DNA of 64,000 nt from Rubricella aquisinus. Its GTDB lineage: Bacteria > Pseudomonadota > Alphaproteobacteria > Rhodobacterales > Rhodobacteraceae. Shown here in pieces: positions 56,854 through 64,000 of the stretch. The stretch covers positions 186,001 to 250,000 of the forward strand of contig NZ_JACIJS010000001.1 of the NCBI RefSeq assembly GCF_014199445.1. The letters are read 5' to 3'. The translations under genes were made by a program, and so were the position numbers. The notes beneath the pieces were generated by a model. The model ran no database searches, was not told where the DNA came from, and saw nothing but the letters and a program-made list of their open reading frames with translations. The first letter of the stretch is position 1. Every line of letters begins with the position of its first letter.

Positions 56854-59286
56854 CTAGGCGCGCAGTCTTGCGCCATCGGGGTCAAACGGGGGTGCGGCCA
56901 GCCGGATGGCCCGGTGGGGCCGCCCGAGGATCGCGATATGAACCCTGTCGCCGGGCTGCACCTGCCCGGCCTTCACATAGCCCAGCGCGAGCGATTTATC
57001 GACGCCATAGCCATAGGCCCCCGAACTGACCTGCCCAACCGGCGTCCCATCGGTGAGGAAAATCGGCTCCCCACCGGTCGCATCGGCCTGACTGGCCGCG
57101 GTGTCGCCCGCATCCACCTCGAAGATCACCAATTCCTCCCGCGCGGCACGCGTCGCAATGGCGGCATAGGCGGACTTGTTGAGGAAATCCTTATCCATCT
57201 TGATCAGGCCCGCCAGCCCGCTTTCCTGTGGCCAGTATTCGGGGGAGTATTCGCGCCCCCATGAGCCGTATCCCTTCTCCAGTCGCAAGGACATGAGCGC
57301 GCGGCTGCCCACCGGCCCCGCACCCACGGATGAGCCGGCCTCCAGCAGGGCGGTGTAGAGCGTGACCTGATCGGCGGCCGCGCAATGCAACTCCCAGCCC
57401 AGATCACCAGTGAAAGAGACCCGCAGCGCGATCACCTCCACCCCCGCAAGCGTGATGCGCTGGGACCGCATGAAGCGGAACTCTTCGGTTTCGAGCGACG
57501 TGTTGGTCAGCCGCTGCAACATCTCCCGCGATTTCGGGCCTGCAACGTTGAAGCCGCACAGTGCCTCCGTCAGGCTTTCGAATGTGGTGCCACGGGGCAG
57601 CGGGATTGCACGGAAAAACCGCTGGTGGAACCGCTCCGCCATGCCGGAGCCGATGATGAGGAATTCCTCCTCCCCCAGCCGTGTTACGGTGAAATCCCCC
57701 GCCACGCCGCCGCGTTTGCCGATCAATGGCGTAAGGCAGGACCGCCCCACGGCGCGCGGCATCCGGTTGGCGAACAGGGCGTTCAGCCAATCCTCTGCCC
57801 CCGGGCCCATCACGCGGTATTTCGCGAAATTGGAGATGTCGATGATGCCCGCATGGTCCCGCAGCATCCGGGCCTCTCGCCCCACCTGAGCCCACCAATT
57901 CTGCCGGGTGAAGCCATGGGATTCGCGGCGCGGCTCACCTTCGCCGGCGAACCACAGGGGATGCTCCCAACCGTAATTGAGGCCAAACACCGCGCCCATA
58001 TCCTGCTGCATCGGGTGTGCGGGGCGGGTGCGGACGGGGCGGCCCGCATCGCGCTCCTCATTGGGGAAGTGTATCTTGAACCGATTGGCGTATTGATCCG
58101 CGACCCGCGCCTTGGTGAAGGCTTTCCCCGCCCACGCGCCGAACCGCGCCATGTCCCAGCCAAACAGATCGAGCGTCGGCTCGCCCTCCACGATCCATTC
58201 GGCGGCGAGTTTGCCCATCCCGCCTGATTGGCTGAACCCCGGAATGATCCCGTTGCAGCAGAAATAGCCGGTCATCTCCGGCACCGGGCCGAACAGAACG
58301 TTGCTATCAGGGGACCAGATCATCGGGCCATTGATGACCCGCTTGATCCCGGCCTCCCCGACGGCGGGCACCCGTTCGATCGCGCGCATAATGTTATCCT
58401 CGATCCGGTCAAGGTCATCAGCGAACAACTCATGACCAAAACCAAGCGGCGTGCCCTCCTCCGCCCAGAACCGCACGTCCTTTTCATACGCCCCCACGAG
58501 AAGGCCCTGACCCTCCTGCCGCAGGTAATACTCCCCATCCCGATCCGCGACGGAAGGAAGGCGGCGATCCATCGTGGCGATCTCTGCGATGGTCTCGGTC
58601 ACGAAATACTGGTGCTCCGTGGGTTGGAGGGGCAGCGTCAGCCCAGCAAGGGCCGCCACCTCGCGCCCCCAGAGACCCGCCGCATTGATGACCCAAGGCG
58701 TGCGGATATCGCCCTTGTCCGTGCGCACGACCCATGTGCCGTCTGGCTGTGCCTCGGTCCCCGTCACGGGGGTGAAGCGGTAAATCTCCGCGCCGCGCTG
58801 GCGTGCGCCGATGGCATAGGCGTTGGTCACACCGGAGGGATCGACATTGCCACCATCCGGCTCGAACATGATGCAGCGCACGCCGTCATAATTGACAAGC
58901 GGATGCAGCCGCTCTGCCTCATCGCGGCTGACTTCATGGAAGTTCATGCCGTATCGGCGGGCCTTGGCCTCTTGCAGGCGGAGCTGGTGCTCCCGCTCCT
59001 CCGTCTGCGCCAGATAGAGCGATCCGGGTTGGAACACGCCGCAGCTTTGCCCCGTTTCCGCTTCCAGATCGTTGTAGAGTTGCATCGTGTAATGCTGGAG
59101 GCGGCTGATATTTGTGCTGTCATGCAGCCCGTGAATATTGGCCGCCGCGTGCCAAGTGGAGCCAGAGGTCAGTTCGTCCCGCTCAATGAGGACAACATCC
59201 GCCCATCCCAGTTTCGTGAGGTGATAGAGGATGGAGCATCCGATCACGCCCCCTCCGATGACAACGGCCTGCGCGTGGGTCTTCAT
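56854..59286 (-). CDS. Dimethylglycine/sarcosine dehydrogenase-like FAD-GcvT fusion protein
   Basis: An 810-residue demethylase. N-terminal DAO domain: AVVIGGGVIGCSILYHL, GSTWHAAANI (with the His that often holds FAD). C-terminal GcvT/folate-binding domain (about 425-800), including GWEHPLWF, FNVAGPKSREML, GLVKMDK-like GLIKMDKDFL and LALGYV. Such enzymes oxidise N-methyl groups and transfer a one-carbon unit to tetrahydrofolate. The exact amine is not clear. ATG 59286; a TTG at 59307 is weaker. Convergent with the alkC-like gene. Confidence 0.9.
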   Translation of the reverse strand: MKTHAQAVVIGGGVIGCSILYHLTKLGWADVVLIERDELTSGSTWHAAANIHGLHDSTNISRLQHYTMQLYNDLEAETGQSCGVFQPGSLYLAQTEEREHQLRLQEAKARRYGMNFHEVSRDEAERLHPLVNYDGVRCIMFEPDGGNVDPSGVTNAYAIGARQRGAEIYRFTPVTGTEAQPDGTWVVRTDKGDIRTPWVINAAGLWGREVAALAGLTLPLQPTEHQYFVTETIAEIATMDRRLPSVADRDGEYYLRQEGQGLLVGAYEKDVRFWAEEGTPLGFGHELFADDLDRIEDNIMRAIERVPAVGEAGIKRVINGPMIWSPDSNVLFGPVPEMTGYFCCNGIIPGFSQSGGMGKLAAEWIVEGEPTLDLFGWDMARFGAWAGKAFTKARVADQYANRFKIHFPNEERDAGRPVRTRPAHPMQQDMGAVFGLNYGWEHPLWFAGEGEPRRESHGFTRQNWWAQVGREARMLRDHAGIIDISNFAKYRVMGPGAEDWLNALFANRMPRAVGRSCLTPLIGKRGGVAGDFTVTRLGEEEFLIIGSGMAERFHQRFFRAIPLPRGTTFESLTEALCGFNVAGPKSREMLQRLTNTSLETEEFRFMRSQRITLAGVEVIALRVSFTGDLGWELHCAAADQVTLYTALLEAGSSVGAGPVGSRALMSLRLEKGYGSWGREYSPEYWPQESGLAGLIKMDKDFLNKSAYAAIATRAAREELVIFEVDAGDTAASQADATGGEPIFLTDGTPVGQVSSGAYGYGVDKSLALGYVKAGQVQPGDRVHIAILGRPHRAIRLAAPPFDPDGARLRA

Positions 59287-59426
59287 GTTTGGTCCTGAAT
59301 GCTGCAACGGGGCATGATCGCTTCAGGAAAAGCGTCGCTGCGGATCACATCTGGCCAACGCCCGACATATCGGGTCGCAAATGGTCCCTTGTGTAGGTTT
59401 GTGATTGTCCGGTGTGCGGCGGATGC

Positions 59427-59446
59427 GGGGCTGCAATGGCAGCCCC
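59427..59446 (-). terminator. Hairpin after dctM
   Basis: GGGGCTGC/GCAGCCCC, an 8-bp stem with a 4-base loop, lies 3 bases after the dctM stop. No T-run follows, so termination may need Rho or be partial. Confidence 0.5.
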
Positions 59447-59448
59447 GA

Positions 59449-60783
59449 TCACAACCCTTCGATCAACGTGATGCCGGGAAACGCCAGCAAAAGGCCAAGT
59501 GCCACTATCTGGAGGCCAATGAACGGCAGGAGAGCGCGGAAAATCTCCCCCAGCGAAATACCTGCCGGGGCCACACTCTTGAGGTAGAACGCCGCTGGCC
59601 CGAAGGGCGGTGACAGGAAGCTGACCTGCATGTTCATCGCGAACACCACCCCGAACCAGACCGGATCATAGCCAAGCGACACCACAATCGGGACAAAAAT
59701 CGGCATCGTCAGCAACGCGATCCCCACCCAATCCAGGAACATGCCCAAGACGAACAAGATCAGCATCATGAACAGGATGATGATGATCGGCTCTTCAGAG
59801 ATACCGGTGATGAGTTGCGAGACAAAGTTGATCCCGCCCATCAGGTTGAACACCCCGACAAGCGCGGTCGCTCCGATCCCGATCCAGACGATCATGCCCA
59901 CCGTCGCCAGCGTCTGACGGGCCGCGCCCAACAGGAGGCCAAAGGAGAACTCGCCGCGAATGACGGTGGACAGCGCAACGCCCAGCACGCCGACAGCGGA
60001 CGCCTCCGTCACACTGGCAATGCCGCCATAAATCGAGCCAAGCACGAAAAACACCACCAGAAACGGCAGAAACAGCCCCTTGAGAAGGCGCAGCTTCTCC
60101 GAGCGGGGGATTTCACCCTGTTCAGGGATCGGGGCGACCTCGGGGTTAAGATAGGCGCGCACGAGTATATAGACGACATACAATCCCGCCAGCATCAAAC
60201 CGGGCACGAAAGAGGCCGTAAACAGATCGCCAATCGACACATTCGCGGTCAGCCCGTAAACGATCAGAACGATGGACGGCGGGATCATGGTGCCAAGCGC
60301 GCCACCCGCACAACAGACCCCAATCGCCAGCCTGCGGTCATATCCGAGCCGCAGCATCTGCGGCAGCGCCAGAAGGCCCAGCAGAACGACCTCCCCCCCA
60401 ATAATGCCCGACATGGCGGCGAGCACCACCGCGACCAAAAGGGTCTGGATCGCAACGCCCCCGCGCAAACGCCCGCCCACCAGACGCATTGCGTCAAACA
60501 GGTCACGCGCGATGCCCGACCGATCCAGGATCGCGGCCATCATCACGAACATCGGGACCGACACAAAGACAAAGGAATTTACGAAGCTGAAAATCCGGCT
60601 GGTGATCAGCGGCACTGCCATCGGGCCAAACCAGCCAAGCGCGAAAATCAGCGCCACCAGCAGCGTGACAAAGGCGAGCGGCATACCGGTCAACAACAGT
60701 GCCAGCAGCGACAGGAACATCGTGAAGGTCGCCCATTCGATGCCCATGGATTTCAGATCGGGGATGAGTGACAGCCACTCCAT
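59449..60783 (-). CDS. TRAP transporter large permease (DctM-type)
   Basis: A 444-residue multi-helix membrane subunit that carries substrate with sodium. The text GMPLAFVTLLVALIFALGWFG, GIIGGEVVLLGLLALPQML and IPPSIVLIVYG is the DctM family. The start ATG 60783 follows the dctQ stop after one base. Part of dctP-dctQ-dctM behind gluconokinase, so gluconate or another aldonate is the likely cargo. Confidence 0.93.
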   Translation of the reverse strand: MEWLSLIPDLKSMGIEWATFTMFLSLLALLLTGMPLAFVTLLVALIFALGWFGPMAVPLITSRIFSFVNSFVFVSVPMFVMMAAILDRSGIARDLFDAMRLVGGRLRGGVAIQTLLVAVVLAAMSGIIGGEVVLLGLLALPQMLRLGYDRRLAIGVCCAGGALGTMIPPSIVLIVYGLTANVSIGDLFTASFVPGLMLAGLYVVYILVRAYLNPEVAPIPEQGEIPRSEKLRLLKGLFLPFLVVFFVLGSIYGGIASVTEASAVGVLGVALSTVIRGEFSFGLLLGAARQTLATVGMIVWIGIGATALVGVFNLMGGINFVSQLITGISEEPIIIILFMMLILFVLGMFLDWVGIALLTMPIFVPIVVSLGYDPVWFGVVFAMNMQVSFLSPPFGPAAFYLKSVAPAGISLGEIFRALLPFIGLQIVALGLLLAFPGITLIEGL

Positions 60784-60784
60784 C

Positions 60785-61333
60785 TCAGGCTCTTTTCTTG
60801 ATGTAGGAGATCGTGAGCACAAGAAACTGCACTGTCATCACGATCAGGATAAACAGAAGGAACACCTTGATCAGACCGGGCGTCGGCGGGTTCCAGGCAG
60901 AGCCGGAGGTTTCCAGCCGAAAATCCCCCGCCGGTGTCCAGATGGACCGCTGCACCCCTTTCCATGCCGCCCACGCAAACATCGCGGAGGACAGGCAGCA
61001 GGTCGCGGAAATGCCAATGTCGAAATAGCGCCGCAGCCGCTTTGGCAGAAAGTCATAGATCAGAACGACGCGGATATGCGCGTTGCGCGCCACAACATAG
61101 AGCCCGCCATACACAAACGCGCTCGCCGTGAGGAAAATGACTGTCTCATGCGCCCAGATGGTCGGGGCATTCAGGACATAGCGCAGGAAAATCTCGATCA
61201 CGAGGATAGCGGCGGACGCCAGCAGCCCGATGGCAAACAGGATGCCGGCGGCGTTGATGATCCGGCCTAGTGCACCCGCATGGACGTCCGCACCCGGATC
61301 TTCATGCAGGCGTTCTACGATATCCTCGGTCAT
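60785..61333 (-). CDS. TRAP transporter small permease (DctQ-type)
   Basis: A 182-residue four-helix membrane protein (helices near 20-45, 60-80, 100-125, 150-175). The HETVIFLTASAFVYGGLYVVARNAHIRVVLIYDFLP text is typical of DctQ. ATG 61333. It is immediately upstream of dctM and follows dctP after a stem-loop. Confidence 0.92.
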   Translation of the reverse strand: MTEDIVERLHEDPGADVHAGALGRIINAAGILFAIGLLASAAILVIEIFLRYVLNAPTIWAHETVIFLTASAFVYGGLYVVARNAHIRVVLIYDFLPKRLRRYFDIGISATCCLSSAMFAWAAWKGVQRSIWTPAGDFRLETSGSAWNPPTPGLIKVFLLFILIVMTVQFLVLTISYIKKRA

Positions 61334-61356
61334 GATCGCTCCCCGTGTTTGAAATG

Positions 61357-61382
61357 GCCCCGCGACAGTGATGCCACGGGGC
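61357..61382 (-). promoter_or_regulatory. Stem-loop between dctP and dctQ
   Basis: GCCCCGCG (61357-61364) pairs with CACGGGGC (61375-61382), 7 of 8 pairs, around 10 bases, 11 bases past the dctP stop. It mirrors the stem-loop after nrtA: a 3' barrier behind a binding-protein gene. Confidence 0.55.
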
Positions 61383-61393
61383 GATTGCTTTTG

Positions 61394-62419
61394 TTATTGG
61401 GAGATCATGCCCTGCTCGACCAGATATCCGGTCAGCACGTCAAACACCTTCTGCGCGTTGGCGGACTGGCTCGCCACCTTGCTCCACTCGCCCTGCGCGA
61501 TGGTGCGGAACTTGGCCCGCTCAGCCGCGGACCAGTTATGCACGGTGATGTTCGGGTCTGCATTCGCCTCGGCCACGGCAAGCGTGTCGCGCGCTGCCAG
61601 CTTTCCGACCATGTTATGCGCGAAATCGCGGACCGACATTTCAAGGATCGCCTGAATGTCAGCGGGCATGGAATCCCATGTCGCCTTGTTCATGGACACT
61701 TCGACGAGCGGCATGGAATGGAAACCGGGATAGACCGGATGCGTCGCCACATCATGCATACCCTGCGCGTGGTTGGTGGAGAACACGGTGTAATCTGCCG
61801 CATCAATCACGCCCTTGTCGAGGGAGGTGAACACTTCCGACCCTGGCAGGTTCACGGGTGCGGCACCGGCTGCTGCAAACACCTGCTGGACCAGCCCTTC
61901 AGGCGCGCGCATCTTGAGCCCCGCGAGGTCATCAACACCCGTCAGCGGCACCTTGGAAATGAAGGCTTCAAGGCCGGGCGTCGTCGCGCCGATGAAATGC
62001 AGGCCATAAGGTGCCAGCAAATCGCGCATCAACTCGTTGCCGCCGCCATATTCAAGGAAGGCGAACATTTCATAGGGCGAGGACCATGCGCCGACCGGGT
62101 TTGCGATCAGGCCGAATGCCGCGTCCTTACCCGTGAAATAGGACGTGTCGGTGATGTGGCCGTCAATAATCCCGGCGGCGACGGCATCTTGTGTTTCGGT
62201 GTGCTGAACGATGGAATTGACCGGCAGCATCTCAATCGAGACGCGGCCATTGGTCAGCGTGTTCACGCTGTCGGCCCATTCGACTTTCAGCTCGAAATTC
62301 GGGTTGCCCGCCGGGTCCGAGGATTGAAAGCGCAAGGAATAATCCTGCGCCGTAACGGCGGCTGTCATGCCGATCGTCGCGGCCGCCGCGAGGGTGAGTG
62401 CCTTAAGGTTGGTGAGCAT
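61394..62419 (-). CDS. TRAP transporter substrate-binding protein (DctP-type)
   Basis: A 341-residue periplasmic binding protein with signal peptide (MLTNLKALTLAAAATIGMTAAVTAQD). The family has a conserved Arg in AGLKMRAPEGLVQQVFAAAG, which binds the substrate carboxylate. ATG 62419 is preceded by GGAGGAAA. First transporter gene, 38 bases after gluconokinase. Confidence 0.92.
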   Translation of the reverse strand: MLTNLKALTLAAAATIGMTAAVTAQDYSLRFQSSDPAGNPNFELKVEWADSVNTLTNGRVSIEMLPVNSIVQHTETQDAVAAGIIDGHITDTSYFTGKDAAFGLIANPVGAWSSPYEMFAFLEYGGGNELMRDLLAPYGLHFIGATTPGLEAFISKVPLTGVDDLAGLKMRAPEGLVQQVFAAAGAAPVNLPGSEVFTSLDKGVIDAADYTVFSTNHAQGMHDVATHPVYPGFHSMPLVEVSMNKATWDSMPADIQAILEMSVRDFAHNMVGKLAARDTLAVAEANADPNITVHNWSAAERAKFRTIAQGEWSKVASQSANAQKVFDVLTGYLVEQGMISQ

Positions 62420-62457
62420 TTGGTCTTTCCTCCAAGTTTATGTGTTGGTTTGGTTGG

Positions 62458-62988
62458 TCAGGTAATCTGGAAAAGCAGGTCGTTGATCCTTTGGGCGACG
62501 ATCCGGTCCACTTCCTCCCGCGACCCTGACACGTCCACGACGATGGCGTGTTCGTCCGCCGTGGGCGCCTCAAGGGTCTGGAGCTGGCTGTCGAGCAGCG
62601 AAGGAGAGATGAAATGATCGCGGCGGTTCCCGAGACGATCCGCGATGATCCCCCGCTCCCCCGTCAGGTGCAGGAATTGCACTTGCCCCATCTTGGCCCG
62701 CAGGACATCACGATAGCTGCGCTTGAGCGCCGAACAGGCCATGACCACATGGCCATGCGCCCGCGCGGCCTCTGCCGCTTCCGCCAGCCGGTTCAGCCAC
62801 GGAAACCGCATTTCATCTGAGAGCGGAATACCATGCGCCATCGCCTCCCGATTTTCGGGGGAGTGAAAGTCATCCGCCTCAATATACCGCGCCTCCAGCG
62901 TACCCGCGAGGACACGCGCGACGGATGTTTTGCCAACACCGCAGACGCCCATGACGACGATTGCCACGTTTTGGTTTTGCTTCGGCAC
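62458..62988 (-). CDS. gntK: Gluconokinase
   Basis: Phosphorylates D-gluconate to 6-phosphogluconate (176 residues). GVCGVGKTSVARVLAGTL is the P-loop, with DFHSPENREAMAHGIPLSDEMRFPWL and ACSALKRSYRDVLR typical of GntK. The chosen start is GTG 62988, with GGGAGG 7 bases upstream. A TTG at 63027 lies inside the operator palindrome and is unlikely. Confidence 0.93.
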   Translation of the reverse strand: MPKQNQNVAIVVMGVCGVGKTSVARVLAGTLEARYIEADDFHSPENREAMAHGIPLSDEMRFPWLNRLAEAAEAARAHGHVVMACSALKRSYRDVLRAKMGQVQFLHLTGERGIIADRLGNRRDHFISPSLLDSQLQTLEAPTADEHAIVVDVSGSREEVDRIVAQRINDLLFQIT

Positions 62989-63015
62989 GCTTTGTCCTCC
63001 CGTGAGATACGCTAA

Positions 63016-63031
63016 ATGATTGCGCAATCAT
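63016..63031. promoter_or_regulatory. Perfect 16-bp LacI-type operator between gntK and its regulator
   Basis: ATGATTGCGCAATCAT is a perfect palindrome with a central CG step, as LacI-family regulators prefer. It lies 28 bases upstream of the gntK GTG and 67 bases upstream of the LacI-family gene. Confidence 0.8.
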
Positions 63032-63098
63032 GTGTCAATCACGATAATTCGGGGAGTTATTTCTTGCCTTAAACCCTTCAAAATCTGATGATTACCCT

Positions 63099-64000
63099 AT
63101 GAAAAGACCAACGCTCATAGATGTCGGGATTGAAGCTGGCGTTAGCGCAATCACCGTATCCCGCGCCCTGCGCGAGCCTGAAAAGGTGTCCGAGTCCCTG
63201 CGCGAACGAATCGCCAAGGCCATCGACAAGCTCGGCTATGTGCCCAATCCGGCGGCCTCGTCGCTGGCGTCCAACCGCTCCTCCATCATTGGGGTTCTGG
63301 TCCCGTCCTTTTCGAACTACGTTTTCGCGGATGTCCTGTCGGGGGCGAATAGCGTGATTGAGAAAACCGGCTATTCGATCCAGATCGGGAATACCGGCTA
63401 CGACCCGTTGACCGAAGAGGCGATGATCCGCAAATTCGTGTCGCTCAGCCCGGTTGGCCTGATCATCGCGGGGGTGGACCAGACGGAGACGTCGCGGAAC
63501 ATGCTTGAAACGGTCGATTGCCCCGTCGTGCAGATTATGGATTCCACAGATGATCCGGTGGATGTGATTGTCGGGTTTTCCAATTTCGAGGCTGCCGCCG
63601 CATCAGCGCAGCACATGGTCGATCAGGGATATCGACGCATCGCCTTTGTCGGGACGCGGATGGACCCGCGGACCCAACAGCGGATGGCCGGATTTGAGAG
63701 CGTGATGCGCCAGCACCAAATCTATGACCCGGCATTGTTTATCACGACACCCCAAAAATCGAGCGTGGAGATCGGGCGCCACCTGCTGGCCGGATTGCTG
63801 GACAAGGTGCCCGATTGCGATGGCGTGTTTTGCAACAATGATGATGTTGCCGTCGGGATCGGGCTGGAATGCCAGCGGCGCAATCTGTCAGTGCCAAAGG
63901 ATTTCGGCATTTGCGGCTTCAACGATCTGGGCACCACATCGCAGATGAACCCCGCGATAACGTCGGTCTATACACCAAGGGTGGAGATCGGGGAGCGCGC
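63099..64000 (+). CDS. gntR: LacI-family regulator (GntR-like), 3' end beyond window
   Basis: N-terminal HTH: TLIDVGIEAGVSAITVSRALREPEKVSESLRERIAKAIDKLGYVPNPAASSLASNRS, followed by a sugar-binding periplasmic-type domain (IIGVLVPSFSNYVFADVLSGANSVIE ...). About 300 of an expected 335-345 residues lie in the window. No stop occurs in frame to 64000. It starts at ATG 63099 with a weak ribosome site. Placed divergent to gntK/TRAP with the palindrome between, it probably represses them in the absence of gluconate. Confidence 0.9.
   Translation, partial: MKRPTLIDVGIEAGVSAITVSRALREPEKVSESLRERIAKAIDKLGYVPNPAASSLASNRSSIIGVLVPSFSNYVFADVLSGANSVIEKTGYSIQIGNTGYDPLTEEAMIRKFVSLSPVGLIIAGVDQTETSRNMLETVDCPVVQIMDSTDDPVDVIVGFSNFEAAAASAQHMVDQGYRRIAFVGTRMDPRTQQRMAGFESVMRQHQIYDPALFITTPQKSSVEIGRHLLAGLLDKVPDCDGVFCNNDDVAVGIGLECQRRNLSVPKDFGICGFNDLGTTSQMNPAITSVYTPRVEIGER

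Overview
The window looks like a GC-rich alphaproteobacterial chromosome, most likely from the Rhodobacterales (Roseobacter/Paracoccus-like). The reasons are CcrM next to RNase HII, NasT/NasS control of nitrate assimilation, a DUF2783 protein in a homogentisate locus, MutY divergent from DUF721/DsbA, an Irr-type iron box, and a comM-like gene with CtrA-like half-sites. This placement is inference from gene content. I see no rRNA, insertion sequence, phage, integrase or CRISPR array. One tRNA is present. Genes are densely packed and many overlap by ATGA.

1-10.6 kb, all on the minus strand: an assimilatory nitrate island. It reads nasT, nasS, then a leader with promoter, tandem hairpins and terminator, then nrtA, nrtB, a tandem-ATPase ABC subunit, nirB, nirD and nasA (cut by the window edge). 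It imports nitrate, reduces it to nitrite and then to ammonium. NasS probably senses nitrate and releases the RNA-binding antiterminator NasT.

10.7-20.5 kb: an NhaR-like LysR gene and the phenylacetate (paa) catabolic cluster. paaX and paaZ run leftward, paaI, paaK and a TetR gene (PaaR-like) run rightward, and paaABCDE (ring-1,2-epoxidase) runs leftward. Two candidate operators are visible.

20.5-27.6 kb: a phospholipase-D-like gene, divergent from a compact six-gene cluster of hmgA, an MBL-fold protein, a small membrane protein, a large FAD hydroxylase, DUF2783 and a second FAD hydroxylase. This looks like an incompletely described aromatic catabolic operon feeding homogentisate. It lacks the usual isomerase and fumarylacetoacetate hydrolase.

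27.6-44.6 kb: a comM/YifB-like ATPase, a periplasmic VCBS protein, ClpA, an FkbM methyltransferase, pyruvate carboxylase, an arsenic pair (aqpS-arsC), nfuA-GFA-tsaB-rimI, an Irr-like box shared with a CDF metal exporter, a secreted protein/lipoprotein pair, an RhlE-like helicase, a hairpin-rich convergent spacer and DsbA.

44.6-54.5 kb: DUF721/DciA-like and MutY, an alkB-flavoprotein pair, an NsrR-like Rrf2 regulator, a radical SAM protein, RNase HII, CcrM with three GANTC sites upstream, an ArgO/ArgP pair and tRNA-Leu(CAG).

54.5-64 kb: a WYL regulator divergent from an ABM protein and an AlkC-like repair protein, a dimethylglycine-dehydrogenase-like enzyme, and a gluconate-type unit (TRAP transporter, gluconokinase) divergent from a LacI-family regulator across a perfect 16-bp palindrome.
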